Shown here in pieces: positions 34,062 through 46,163 of a stretch of DNA of 64,000 bases (position 1 is the first letter of the stretch; each line of letters starts with the position of its first letter). This stretch comes from Ulota crispa. Taxonomy: Eukaryota; Streptophyta; Bryopsida; Orthotrichales; Orthotrichaceae. The notes under the pieces are model-generated. The model was not told the DNA's origin. It saw nothing but the letters and a program-made list of their open reading frames with translations, and searched no databases. A program made the position numbers and the translations under genes. The DNA is taken from assembly GCA_963920765.1 (NCBI GenBank), contig OY987248.1, forward strand, positions 501,001 to 565,000, in the 5' to 3' direction.

Positions 34062-35748
34062 TGTCATATACCACCACCAAATAATTTTCTCCATTTTTTC
34101 CCTAGATGAGAAAAATCAAACTCCTTGAAGTCGAGGATGCATTCTTTATGCAGTTCACTCTAAATTATCTCTGTACAGGCAAGAGTTTCAAAAGTGCACC
34201 GATCATGCACACAGTGGTGCCTCCCCTTGCATCTACCATGGGGCTGTCATAGGTGAGATGCGTAGCGAGAGGAACTGAACATTCCCAGGTAGGTGAGGAT
34301 ATTTAGAATCCAAATACCTGTAAAAATAGAAGACCACGGAGCCGCAGAAGCTTACGAGCTAGTACAAGCGAAATGGGTTCAGCATTGTGGCGCGTTCGGT
34401 GTATATAAACTTCGACCTTTACGAAACATATCTTCCTTGATTTCCAATTTGAGGCTATTGAGGATAACATTCACTTGTAAAATGGGTTTAAATACATGTG
34501 TATCCAAAAGAATCGACTTTGGGCTACTACTAGTTTTCCTGTGACTTCCTTTTATTTCTTACTGAGCCTATCCTTACAGAGCGTATTGCGTTTCTATGCG
34601 GTTTGACTTAATTGTATGGCTAATGGTAGTTAGGAATCGGTCGGCTACCTATACACTACATGTATATTACTTTAAATGCTTGAAAGGAGATCCTTGTTCA
34701 ACTTAACTCAGTTAAAAGACTTTCAAATAAACTGGATCACTCTAAAAACCTCTGTAATTGCGTATTCCCTACACATCCTGAAACATATTCTTCCTCAAAC
34801 TCTTTTATGCTGTGTACACATGTGACTGGTCGGCTTTCACATATAATTGTGAAAACAATTGTCAGTACGTGAGGCAGCCTATTTGGCGCAGAGGCACTGT
34901 CGTTAGAGAGGGTTGAAGCTACTGTAACAGAAAGTTGAAAGAGGAAAATAAACAGGAAACAATCTAATTTCCTTGGCTCCACATATGGTGGACGTTAGCT
35001 GGTTCTCCTTTCTTGTGGTTCACAATGAAATTATCGTTGCAATTACTAGGAACTTACTTGAGGTTTGAGGTGGGTATAGTCAACGGCATTGGGTCTTATT
35101 TTAAAAGCTTAAATTCCAAGCTTTGATTTTTTTTATTATTTGATCTTGTGAAAGCTCTTTAGTACCTGCTTCATCTCATATGTGATGAGGTACTGTGAAT
35201 ATTGCATTTAGGTTGCATTGACAATTAATTTGCCTTACCTTGGAAAATTACCTCATGATTCATCAATTGGCCACTTGGAGGTGCATGCAACTCTCTAAAT
35301 ACTTGGATTTCCCATGTTTTGTGACTTGGACAATGTTAATTTTTTTTGTCAACAACTTCATTGTTGTTGTCGGGTTCTTTAAAAAAATTATTACAATATT
35401 TGTAGTGTAAAATGTCAAAAAATTGGTGTAGGACAACCTAAACACAATGTTTAGTGTGGGTGATTTCTAAGATAATTATTTTTTGGTGTTAAATTAACAA
35501 TGATAGCCAAATTAATAGGTGCATCAGTGTTTGAAATGATACTCCTCGGAGATGCCATTTCCGTAAATAGCCCAATTTATCATAAGTAAAAAAATGCTCT
35601 TTATCACCAAAATAGTTGCCACTTTTACTACATTTGAGAATTGAGACCAATAAAGAAGTTGGAGAATAGATCAATGCGGTTTTAGTGAGCTACTTGAAAT
35701 CCCAAATTAAAATTTCTTACTAGTAGCATATGGCAATTATATGTCACC
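34062..35748. other. 3' region of the hydrolase gene, then AT-rich spacer
   Basis: 34062-34560 is probably 3' untranslated sequence. A minus-strand frame at 34737-34982 (81 codons) starts with a signal-peptide-like stretch (MEPRKLDCFLFIFLFQLSVTV), but has no family and no supporting signals, so I do not call it a gene. No element ends recognised to 35748. Confidence 0.35.
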
Positions 35749-35977
35749 GTATAAGGTAGACAAACCCAATGCCGTTTGTCTCCCCAATACCGCTCAAATG
35801 TACAAGAGTGGTTCCTTTTAGGGCTGAAATCTAGGCACCTCATTGATGCCCTATTTTCTAAGTCTTAAAATATAGGGCATCAATGAGGTGCCTAGATTTC
35901 AGCCCTAAAAAGAACCACAATTGTACATTTGAGCGGTATTGGGGAGACAAACGGCATTGGGTTTGTCTACCTTATAC
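35749..35977. mobile_element. Almost perfect 229-bp inverted-repeat hairpin
   Basis: GTATAAGGTAGACAAACCCA at the left pairs with TGGGTTTGTCTACCTTATAC at the right. Pairing continues through TGCCGTTTGTCTCCCCAATA, CGCTCAAATGTACAA, TTAGGGCTGAAATCTAGGCA and CCTCATTGATGCCCTA to a loop of about 17-25 bases (TTTTCTAAGTCTTAAAA). Arms are about 105 bp with only a few mismatches near GTGGTTC. It could be a young foldback MITE or a small-RNA precursor. No clear target duplication was found. Confidence 0.85.
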
Positions 35978-37824
35978 TATGCCCTATGGTTGATCAAGGG
36001 TTAAGTCAAGGATCTATTACCTTGTGACCGTTTATAATTTGGAGTGGGTCTTGGTTTGAATCTGTTTTTATTTTTGTCAATTTTAAAACATGCAATGATG
36101 GATTTGTTTCTCTTTGATTTGATTTTTGGAAATGTGATGCTTATGTTTTTTCATTAAAAAATGCAAGAAAAGTAGATAGGTATTTTTCAACTTCTTAATT
36201 TATGAACAAACTCCTACTTGATGCTTATAATCTTTCATTAAAAAAATTCAAGAAAAATAGATAGGTATCATTCAATTTCTTAATCTATGAACAAACTCCT
36301 ACTTGTTTAAGAAAAAGAACCTTATGTATACACTAATTAGTTGTAGGAAACATGCAATTTCTATTTTAGAAGAAGGATAATTGTGAAGTTGTATAAATTT
36401 ATCTTTTTAGAAATTGAAATTCAAGCTCTAAAAAGTTGCATGACTTTTAAAATGTAAGCAAACATTCTAACAATACTACTGTTTTAAAACACCATTATGT
36501 GATTCGAAAATGTGGTGGGAGCATTTTTGACTTCCTTGCAACAAAACCACATCTATTAGATTAATTTCTTTAAGTTTTGTGCAATTCAAGACTTGATTCA
36601 TATACTCAAATTCAAGTACAATAACATAAATTTAAAACATAAACAAGGCATATGTAGGATTGAGTAGATGTGAGTTGTAAAACATTATACAATTACAAAT
36701 TATTCCTCAAAAAAACACCACTAGATATAAAACAATCAAACTACAAGTATGTACATAAGTATAAATTGTGCACAATACAAGTAGTGAAGGACAATTTTAA
36801 AATCAATGCTCCAATTGCCTTTGTATACAATGTTTCATGCCAACTAATGTATTGATGGAGGTGTAATGCATCCACAATCTAAACCAACAACATTGTTCAC
36901 CTCATATGCAGCTATTAAGAAATTCAAGATTTTGATAATACCATGTACACTATCTAATAGCAACTATAAACTTCCAAACAACAATCCAACCAAACTTTGA
37001 GACCATGCTCTTTCTTTGTTCAAATTTTCAAAAAATCCTCTCTTCTAACAATTTTTGAATATTTAGAAGTGAATTTTTGATCCAAACAGTATACAATTTT
37101 TACCTTCTAATATCCGCAACATAAGATTACACACATTTATACTACCAAAATAGCCAATTTGATATTTATAGAAACACACATTTAAACTAAGACAACATTT
37201 GAACAAAATCATCTTTAGATCCTAAGCAAGTGATTGTACATGATATTATAACTTTTTTGAAATTGCATACCATCAAGAATATACACCAATTTTTTTGCCA
37301 AGGGTTGCCCATCAAAAATGCATCTTAAAAACATAAGTGCACATGTGTTGCATAACCTTTAAGTTATGTATTAAGATTAAGATATTGACAAAGTTCATGT
37401 AACTAGGAGTATCTATTGATAATTTTTTTTTTTTTGTATATTATTACCAACAAGTGAGCACCACATCAAGAATATATCCTTGACAATTCAAATGACTTAA
37501 CACACATTTAACTTTGAAGTGATATTGAAAACAAATTAATGCACAAAGAAAGTTTCTTGTATTGGAAAATAGATACTAAAATTGTACAAATGCAAATTCA
37601 CAAAAGTGCAAATACAAAAGCTTGCTACAAAGTAGTAACATTGTGCTTATGCTAATAATAATAGTGTTAAAATAGCATATATGAACTCTTCAATGCCTAT
37701 CAAAACTAAAATGTCTATTCCCATATGGTATACATCAACAAAATAAATGATAGTTTAAAATTTTCCTAAATATGTTATCAATATTTTAAAGAAAATAGAG
37801 AACTAACTTTGCATCATGGAAGAT
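35978..37824. other. AT-rich spacer with one 84-bp tandem duplication
   Basis: 36136-36219 is repeated at 36220-36303 (GATGCTTAT... GCAAGAAAAGTAGATAGG ... GAACAAACTCCTACTT) with a few changes. No gene seen. Confidence 0.55.
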
Positions 37825-37832
37825 GTTGATTG

Positions 37833-38774
37833 CTCGGGGGGGGGGGGGTCACACCCTTTTACAATTGGATACCACTTGCAATAATGGGGTAATTAAATGG
37901 GGGGAATTAGATTTTTAAGGTAATTTTTTCCTCCATTTCTTTAGATAAAAAGCTACTTTTGTGTATTTTAGGGTACCCTATGCTTATTTCTAAATGGTTA
38001 TATGACCTAATTTTTCAAACCCTATTTTTTTTACAAACACAAAAGTATCATAAGAACAAATTGTGTATACAATGGGTTTATAGAAGACTTTGGCCCTTAC
38101 AAGTATTTGAATTACAAAAAAACACCTTTAAATGATAAAACGCAAAAAAGAACATGAAGCTGAAGCAAACAACCAATTAGTCCCACACCACACACAATCT
38201 TATGCAAACAACCAATTACAATCCCCCACCACACAGAAGCTTAAGCAAAGAACCTATCACAATCCCACATCACACACAAGCTTGCACGCTCCAGCCTAGC
38301 TGTTGAAGTAATTTTGAACAAATTTCCCTCCATTCTTTTCAAAACTTGGACATAACATACTTAATTTTTCATTCAAGCTCAAGCAAAGAACCTATCACAA
38401 TCCCACATCACACACAAGCTTGCACGCTCCAGCCTAGCTGTTGAAGTAATTTTGAACAAATTTCCCTCCATTCTTTTCAAAACTTGGACATAACATACTT
38501 AATTTTTCATTCAGACTTGTCAAACAATAATGATCAAACTCATCCTACCAAACACTTTCTAGAGGATCCTATGTTTCCTACCCTATTTTTTTCTACGGAA
38601 TTCTAAAATGAAGGCATTATTCACCACCCTATTTTACATATAATGAAATAATAGACATTTTTTCAGTGCTATGGTATTTCTAAAAAATATATAAAATTTA
38701 CCTCCAATGAATACAATTAACCCTATTTTTTATCTCATGTAGTTTACTAAAAATTGGAGAGTCACCTCCTTGAG
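37833..38774. mobile_element. 942-bp DNA element with 8-bp target duplication (copy 1 of 2)
   Basis: GTTGATTG is repeated exactly at 37825-37832 and 38775-38782. The element begins CTCGGGG (with a G13 run), then GGTCACACCC, and ends GGAGAGTCACCTCCTTGAG, giving short imperfect inverted ends CTC...GAG. Both terminal parts align closely with 48449-49731. It contains a tandem duplication at 38243-38518. No transposase. The duplication could be read as up to 10 bp if the ends are drawn differently, so hAT and Mutator are both open. Confidence 0.75.
38243..38518 (+). repeat. Two virtually identical 138-bp tandem copies
   Basis: 38243-38380 and 38381-38518 both start AAGCAAAGAACCTATCACAA and run through GCTTGCACGCTCCAGCCTAG to TAATTTTTCATTCA. 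The near identity indicates a recent duplication inside the element. Confidence 0.9.
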
Positions 38775-38782
38775 GTTGATTG

Positions 38783-40388
38783 CTTTTGCAAAAAGCTAGT
38801 TTTTTCAAAAATTTACAACGAAGATGTAATTCTTTGGCCCTTAGACATACTCCAAGCACGAGTGAAGAGTGCCATGTGGTATGGCCAACTTCAATGTTTC
38901 TAAGTGAAGCCCGAGTAAATACATTTTTAAGGGCTCAAAAAACAATAATCTTTCTTCTTGAAGAACTTTGGACTTGATCCCTTTTCATTTAAGAGATAGT
39001 ATTGCCTTCGTCATGGCTTAAATTTTTTAAATATCTTTTAGATTTTTTAAAGAATTGAGTTCCTTAATGTACTATTAAATTCAAACATCTGAAATATTGT
39101 TTCACAAAGTTGTGAACTAAATGGCCATTGCTTCCTTTTGAACAACAAATTCACACAATTTAGTTTAACTTCAATCATTATAGTTTGAGATTGCACCTTG
39201 TGAAAAGACTTTGTAGAATTATGAGCACGTGTAACTTTCTCAAGATTATATGTCAAATTTGAAAATTGTACTCTAGCAAAGGAATTTTAAATGCATAGTG
39301 TTTGTATGATGGGACTACTTTCCGTTTCCAAGTGGGCAAATTTTTCCAAGCACGTGCTCACAAACAACACAATTATATTATGATTTGTATTGAAGTTCTT
39401 CCATGGAACTTAAATGTTGTAGTAATTAATAAATGTAGGGACCTCAAATTTTTTAAATAGTTTAAATGGTAAAGTAGGATGTATGATATCTTTAATCCTC
39501 TATCCATTTGAAAATCTTTCAATTCACTTGAAAGTTGAAGTTATAAATTTCAAATTATGATTGTACTCACAGTTTCATAGTATTTTAGATGTCTACATGC
39601 TCTAATTTTTTTTAGTAACATTTAAGTGAACAAGTTAAGGTATGTTTATAAACTTTAATGAAAAACCAATAATCTTGATATCAATACTCACAAAAATTTC
39701 AAAGAATATAATATTTGGATATTCATTTTTTTATAGTAGATTTTATAAAAATGCTTACCAACCCTAAATAACCCCAAAATACCTTAATCTAGGAATTGCT
39801 TTGAGGAGTTTTGTATGTAACGATGTAATATAAACAATGTACTTGGAAAAATACATTCGTATTGGTTGATGGGCAAACGTTGTAGAGTTTATGTTTTGAA
39901 CTACAAATTTTTTCTTTACTTTCGTATCAACATTTATGAAAAATATATTACAACTCGATGTTTAGAATCTACTCTTGCAATCATTTACAAGTGCAATATA
40001 GTCAAATCCAAATCAAGGTCATTTGTTATGAACTTGTACTTACACAATCTTGGATTATGTCCCTTTTTAGGAGTTTTGAAAAATCAGTACTTGAGGCTTG
40101 CTTTTAAAAACCACTATTGAATTACAATAGACATGACTTTGGATTGGGTATGTTTCGAACCTGTGGTTTATAAAATATTTTGAAAAAACGCACAACTCTT
40201 ATGTTATTTGAACACAAGTACAAAGAGAGATTTGAATAGTGAAAATTGCATCATTACCAAGAGACAATGATCAAGGTTAGACTACATGCCCCATTGACCC
40301 TAAATGTGATTTTCATAATTAGTTCAATGGCAGTAAGACCATGAACAATCGTGAACGTGCTAAAAAAATTAGAATCAACAATGTGACT
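38783..40388. other. AT-rich spacer, no gene seen
   Basis: Short frames only (for example 39866-40120), without domains or codon bias that I can support. Confidence 0.35.
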
Positions 40389-40392
40389 TTAA

Positions 40393-40858
40393 CCCTTAAC
40401 CCCTGGGCGCCCAAGCCATATTCACTCAAATCCACACTCTTTTGTACTTACTCCAATAAAACTATTACCTAAATACAGTCAAATAGCTTGAATTTTTTTC
40501 GAGTGGTAATAGACACATGCATGGAAGTACATGAGAAAGTACAAGTCCTTTGACTGTACCATTAAGAAGAGAATAAGAATCAAACATGGACATTTTTCAA
40601 AAACCAAGGACAATATAATCGCCCCTGGGGCGCTTTGGGGTTAAAGGACCGCGCTACTATAATACATACTATATACACTGCTGTATAACTGGCACTTTCT
40701 ACCAACAAAAAGTTTTTATTTGGGATCTTGACTACCACACTAGAATAGCATTGATTTATATTCTAACTTCTTTGTTAATCTCAAATGTAATAAAGGTGTG
40801 GATGCACTCCAAGTATAAAAAAAATACGGTCGGAAAGGGCTGCTCGGTCGTTCAAGGG
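40393..40858. mobile_element. TTAA-family element, copy H, split by copy F
   Basis: The outer flanks are TTAA at 40389-40392 and 40859-40862. The element starts CCC|TTAA at 40393-40399, is interrupted, resumes TTAAAGGACCGCGC at 40641 and ends GGTCGTTCAAGGG at 40858. Without the insert it is about 221 bp. Its start CCCTTAAAGGACC is the same as the inverted right end of copy C (CCCTTAAAGGATT), which confirms what the uninterrupted end looked like. Confidence 0.7.
40400..40640. mobile_element. TTAA-family element, copy F (241 bp), nested in copy H
   Basis: Flanked by TTAA at 40396-40399 and 40641-40644. The ends are CCCCTGGGCGCCCAAG and CGCCCCTGGGGCGCTTTGGGG. The target was the TTAA within the terminal repeat of copy H. 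Confidence 0.75.
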
Positions 40859-40862
40859 TTAA

Positions 40863-41789
40863 CATTGTCTGTACCTGTAAAGAAAGTTGGTAGAAAATTT
40901 GCTTATTCAGCCAAAATATGGGAATTCTGGGGGCGGAGTGCTTAGGGGATAAATAGTCATGCCACGTGGTATTACCGAAAGTGAAAATGAACGGTAATAG
41001 GTTGTATCACGTGAGTTCGAAGATGGGATCGATTGTTCCCACGAGATGGATCAACTGTGGGGTGCCTGCGAGACGACGGAAGGATGCGCGAGGCGCGGTG
41101 ATGGGGCCCGACCGAGACGCGGGACCTTATCCCCTGCGGCGTGGAAGGCTAGGCAGCCAGGCCACGCCCGAAGCACTTTTTTTGAGCTGGGGAAGTGGCA
41201 ACCCCGCCCAGCCCAGCAGCAGGCCAGCAGGCCAGCAGGCACCATGGATCACATACGACAATTATTCGGCCAGCGCGCGAGCGGGCTGCTGCGGGGCTGC
41301 AATCCCTCCTCGTTGCGTCTTTTCCAGCCTCAAATTATCTCCTCCACTGCAATCTAGTGTACCTCCCTCTCTCGTTGACCCTCCCGTTTCCCTTGCACTG
41401 TTCTACTGCTGCCAGGCACGCCCATCTCGCCCACCCTCGCTCCTGCTTCTCTCAGGTCTGCTATGCATGCCCATTGCCATTTTTATTCCGCCTTTTCCTA
41501 GCAACCTCGTATCATTCGTCTCTCGTAATGAATTCCATTCTGCCAAGTCCAAGGGTTTTGCTAATGTCTCTCTTCCGCGCAATTGGATCTTGCTAGGCAG
41601 GCAATTTTAGGCTCTCGCACTTGCAGGCATTGTCTTGCAGGTAGAATGGTCATCATTGTTTGGAGCGAATTGGATAGTTTGTGTGGTGGTCGAATTCGCA
41701 GTCTTGTGAAGAACGTGAGTAGTGCGTGATTTCCAACGGCATTGATAATTGTCTTTGTGAAGCTGCTGCAGGAAGAGGGTCAGGAAATA
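40863..41789 (+). promoter_or_regulatory. Promoter and leader of HCF244
   Basis: Turns GC-rich from about 41040. GCCAGCAGGCCAGCAGGC repeats at 41219-41240. A probable leader intron runs from GTAGAATGG (41641) to CTGCTGCAG (41771), 18 bases before the start codon. No core promoter element can be singled out. Confidence 0.45.
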
Positions 41790-44078
41790 ATGACAACGAT
41801 GTTGGCGCAAGCGAGTTCCCTTGGGCAAGCTGCGGCTCTGGCGCAACCGTGCTCCTGCCGCGACGTGGAGAGCACATCCCGAAAGCCTGCATCATTCTCG
41901 GGCCTCAAGAATGCCAGGGACCTGCCTCTCTCCTCCTCAGTGGGTGAGCGGGAGGCCCTGAAGCGTTCCGCATTTGCCAGCAGCAGCAGCAGCAGCTCTA
42001 GGGCTCGCAAAGCGGTCGTAGCCATGGCTGGTAATGCCGCAGGGCAAGCAGCGGCCATGTCATCAGGCACGCCAGTGCGGTCCACCAGCATCTTGGTGGT
42101 GGGCGCAACAGGGACCCTGGGCAGACAGGTGGTGAGGCGGGCTCTTGATGAAGGCTACGACGTGCGATGCCTCGTCCGCCCCCGTCCCGCTCCCGCTGAC
42201 TTTCTTCGCGATTGGGGCGCCACTGTCGTCAATGTAAGATCGGGTAACTCCCCTCGTCTCCTTTTTTCCTGATTACGTCACACTACTTACGTTCCCTCGC
42301 GATGTTCTTGGTAATGAGAACGGTGCCGCAAGAGCACACGTTTGGAATCCGGCCATCGCTGATACTCTGTCTGCTTCCTGTTGCTGTAGGGCGACTTGAA
42401 CAAGCCTGAGACACTGCCAGCTGCGCTTGTTGGAATTCATACTGTGATCGACTGTGCCACTGGGCGGCCTGAAGAACCCATCCGAACAGTGAGTGCTCAT
42501 TGTCTCTCATTACTTTTTGACGAGTACAATGTTCCTGTTTTGGCGTGGAGAGTAATGTTCGGGACGTACTTTTGATCAAACGTATGTATGTATGTTTCCA
42601 TGTGGACCAATTATAAGTACGTTTGTTACGTTGGTGAACTTCGGCGGTTATCTCGATGGTGCCTGATTTGGCGATGGGATTGGAACTGCAGGTAGACTGG
42701 GATGGGAAGGTAGCATTGGTCCAATGTGCGCAAGCCATGGGCATCCAGCGCTTTGTCTTCTTTTCTATTCACAATTGTGAACAGCATCCGGAAGTTCCAC
42801 TGATGGAAATCAAGAGGTGTACTGAGAAGTACATTGCGGACCTAGGATTAAATTATACCATCATCCGGCTTTGCGGTTTTATGCAGGTTGGTTTCTCATC
42901 CAGTTCGACGTCTCTCTGAGTTTGTGTATGGCTCTGAGTCGGTGACAGAGTCGCGTTCCTCATCATCCTGGTTTCAAAATTTGTGCAGGGTTTAATAGGA
43001 CAATACGCTGTCCCAGTTCTTGAAGACAAGCCTGTTTGGGGAACTGATGCGCCTACCAGGATTGCTTACATGGACACCCAGGTGCTTGCCTCTTCTTACT
43101 ACTGAATTTCAATTGGTTGTATTCCATTCAAATAGAAATAACCGGTCCGACCACATTTATTCGTTCGGATTGCTAAATCCGTCATGAATCCCTTCTTATT
43201 TCGCTCCACAACGTGGAATTTAGCATCAGATTTCATTGGATTCATAAAATGATCGGGTAAAATGAGTTCACTTCTCCCGAAACTGACGCCGCCAAATTCT
43301 GGGTTTCGCAGGACGTTGCACGGCTAACAATGGCAGCTCTTCGTAATGAAAAAGCTGTGAAGAAGACGATGACTTTAGCTGGTCCTCGTGCATGGACCAC
43401 CCAAGAGGTACCTACCTGCTCAGAAGAACCTTGCCCCCCCTCTCTAATGCAAGTTCTGGTCTATTTATTTTGTCTTCTGTTCCTGCTTATAAAATGCATG
43501 ATCTGCTTTGTATTTCTGCCGAGGTGTAAGTATTTAAGTCTCTAGCCGGTAAATTTTTACTTACGTCACTCGAAGTAATTTAATACTTGTGCTTCCAGTT
43601 TGCAGTTCTGTAACATTTCTTACACGTCTTCAGGTTATCAGCTTGTGCGAGCGGTTAGCTGGGCAGGACGCGAAGGTGACGACAGTCCCTGTGGGTGTGC
43701 TTAAAACTACACGATTTCTAACCCGGCTTTTCCAGTGGACCACCGACGTAGCCGACCGGTTGGCTTTCTCTGAGGTGAGTGTGTGTTGATATGACTCTGA
43801 TTCTAGTCCAAGACCGAGTTGTGTACATAGATGATCATGAGAAAGCCCTGTAGTCGCCGCCCTAGCACTGACGTGATACTGGTAAAATGTTCGCCTTGCA
43901 GGTACTCACGAGCAACACTGTGTTTTCAGCACCAATGACCGAAACGTATGCAATGTTGGGAGCAGATCCCAAGGAGACCACCACGTTGGAATTGTACCTG
44001 CAGGAGTATTATGCGCAGATTTTGAGGAAATTGAAGGATTTGAAAGCATCCTCCAAGCAGGGAGATTACTACCTTTAG
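41790..44078 (+). CDS. HCF244: HCF244 / Ycf39-type photosystem II assembly factor, chloroplast precursor
   Basis: Seven exons in phase 0 throughout: 41790-42233, 42390-42488, 42692-42886, 42989-43081, 43312-43407, 43634-43774, 43902-44078; 414 residues. The start [10 protein letters not shown] is followed by about 95 Ser/Ala/Arg-rich residues, a plausible chloroplast transit peptide. Then [12 protein letters not shown] (GxxGxxG at about 105-111) begins an NmrA-like atypical short-chain-dehydrogenase fold. Diagnostic stretches are [85 protein letters not shown] and [14 protein letters not shown], all closely matching Arabidopsis HCF244 (about 395 residues). That protein acts on thylakoids with OHP1/OHP2 in psbA (D1) translation and early PSII assembly. 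All splice sites are GT-AG and the frame is intact, so the gene looks functional. Confidence 0.96.
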
Positions 44079-44576
44079 AACCAGGAATTTGCTTTGAGCT
44101 GAGCCTTGTTAGATTATGCCGCTTGCATTCTGTAATCTGTAACTATCTCATTCATTATCTGTATCAACCAAGAGACTGCAAACTCTTGTGAGCCTTACAC
44201 TTCAAGTGTTAGGTGAAACTTAGGAAGATTTTGTTATTTGTTTGGATTTTCTGAATGCCATATTGGTTAGCTTAATGCCAATTTGCCGTTGCTTGTTGAC
44301 AGCTGTGAGCCGAAATATTAGGGCAATGAATCAGGAATGTAGCCCTTTGATAACGACGTCTAATGACATTTAAATGAACTTTCTGATCTAGTGAACAATC
44401 TGTTTGTCACGAATTGCCTTGTTCTTTGAATATACCGGAGTAGCCTTTCTGATTAAACCCTAAAGTTGTCGGTTGCCATCAAAAGTGTTGCATTGACCTC
44501 GTGCAGTTTTAGATATGTATATATAGCACGGAATGATGATCGAAACTTTGAAAAACGAATTTAAAAGTTGGAGCTT
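44079..44576. other. 3' region of HCF244
   Basis: Probable 3' untranslated and downstream sequence, ending at the TTAA that flanks the next element. No other gene seen. Confidence 0.5.
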
Positions 44577-44580
44577 TTAA

Positions 44581-44949
44581 CCCCTAAACGTCCATGAGGA
44601 CGAAAATCGTCCTTTCAGTGCTTACGAAGCACCCAGAGAATGGAAAATCAAGTTTTTTTCAAATTTTTTTCTTCTGAAAGTGGTCAAGGTGATGTGCTCA
44701 ATCTCTGAGTGCCAGAAATTGCTGCTTTGCATGCCCCCATATTTGTTTAAACTTCAATTTGTGAAGAGATGTAGATGTCTTGTGCTGCCCTTCCTACAAT
44801 TTTTGTGAGGGCACTATTGACTTTTGCACTTTTAGGGAGAATATTGGCCTTTATGGGCACATGTCACACTGCTACAGAGGGATTGAATAGGGAATTCTCC
44901 ATGGGCTGCACCTTGATTCAAGCACGGTCACCCGTCAATCCTTTAAGGG
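44581..44949. mobile_element. TTAA-family element, copy C (369 bp)
   Basis: Flanked exactly by TTAA (44577-44580 and 44950-44953). The ends are CCCCTAAACGTCC and AATCCTTTAAGGG. The interior is non-coding. Confidence 0.75.
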
Positions 44950-45246
44950 TTAACCATCTTTCTTCCGGAAATACAGTGTATTGAACTTAAACATTAATAT
45001 TGAAAAACTCACTAGTCAAATAAAAGGTTGGAAATTTTAAGAGCTTTCTAGAATATCGGAAATTTGTACTAAGTAATCCTAATTATACACCTAAATATTT
45101 TGTACGACAAAGTGATATTTCTGGCAGAATTATCATGTGATTGTAGAGAGGTAGATTACGATGAAAACTACCTGTAACGTTCTTCACAATTGCCTTCATA
45201 CCTTGCACGACGTCTTGGACCTAGAAATGCACTGCTTTGGTATTAA

Positions 45247-46159
45247 CCCCTAAAGGACCATTGTCCCTTCAGGGGCCAAATGGGATTTTGGGCACGTACC
45301 TACGGCCTCAATTTTTGTCCTAATTTTTTGAATTTTTTTTGAAAATAGAAAACACATTAGTTTTTGGAGATTCTAATTTTTATTCCAATTGATGATAGGG
45401 AGCAAAAGTTATGTCCAAATAAGCACTGGGGACTAGGGGTAGCAAAAAGAATTCTTATAAAAACTTGAAAAAAAATTTAATTTTTTTTTCTCATAGATTA
45501 TATCTTTATCTACTTTTGAAGCTTTGATTCATTCCATTTGGACTAGTTATGAGAAAGTTATGGACACTCTTGTTTTTTGGGCAACTCAAGCATCTTCTTG
45601 AAAAAATAACTTATAAACTTCATTTTTGAATACAAATTTAACATTTTATCAAAAAAAATTGTTGGAGAGGGTGAAGTTTGCTTTTTAGAACAATCTCACC
45701 ATTGGGATTATTGCGTTTCAATTCCATTGAAGGGTTATTAGCAATTTAAGTTTTTGTTCAATCTCATACCTTCTTCTACCTAATGTTTTTTAAAGAATGA
45801 AAATTAAGTATTCTTTTTTGAAATTTTTTCCCAAGATTCCCAACTTAACTTCCCACCATGCAAAAATAGAATTCCAAACTCTGTGGTGCAAAAATTTTAA
45901 GTTAAAAATGTTCAAAGTTAAAAAATCTAGTCAAGCAAGGTGCAAAAAAAGTTGTTTTTTACTTTTTAAATGCAAATATCTTCCAATCTGTGTGGTCAAA
46001 GTTCTTGAGTTTTGTATGACACATTCTTATAATAGTTTAGCACAAGATTCTATGGTCAGATATGCAAAATGCCTGATTTTCAAATTTTTTTACTCTTTGC
46101 CATAGAGGTGGCAGTTCTGAGTGTCTTTTGACAAAATAAAGGCCATGGTCCTTTAGGGG
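45247..46159. mobile_element. TTAA-family element, copy D (913 bp)
   Basis: Flanked exactly by TTAA (45243-45246 and 46160-46163). The ends CCCCTAAAGGACCATTG and ATGGTCCTTTAGGGG are perfect inverted repeats over CCCCTAAAGGACCAT. Its size and interior order match copy A. Confidence 0.85.
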
Positions 46160-46163
46160 TTAA

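Noticed and set aside
34737..34982. Small secreted protein gene on the minus strand
   Set aside because: An N-terminal signal-like stretch exists, but there is no family, no promoter or splice evidence, and it lies in probable 3' flank; chance is as likely.
44581..44949. Riboswitch-like or ncRNA hairpin at the 3' side of HCF244
   Set aside because: The inverted ends and exact TTAA flanks identify a mobile element; nothing suggests a structured RNA gene.
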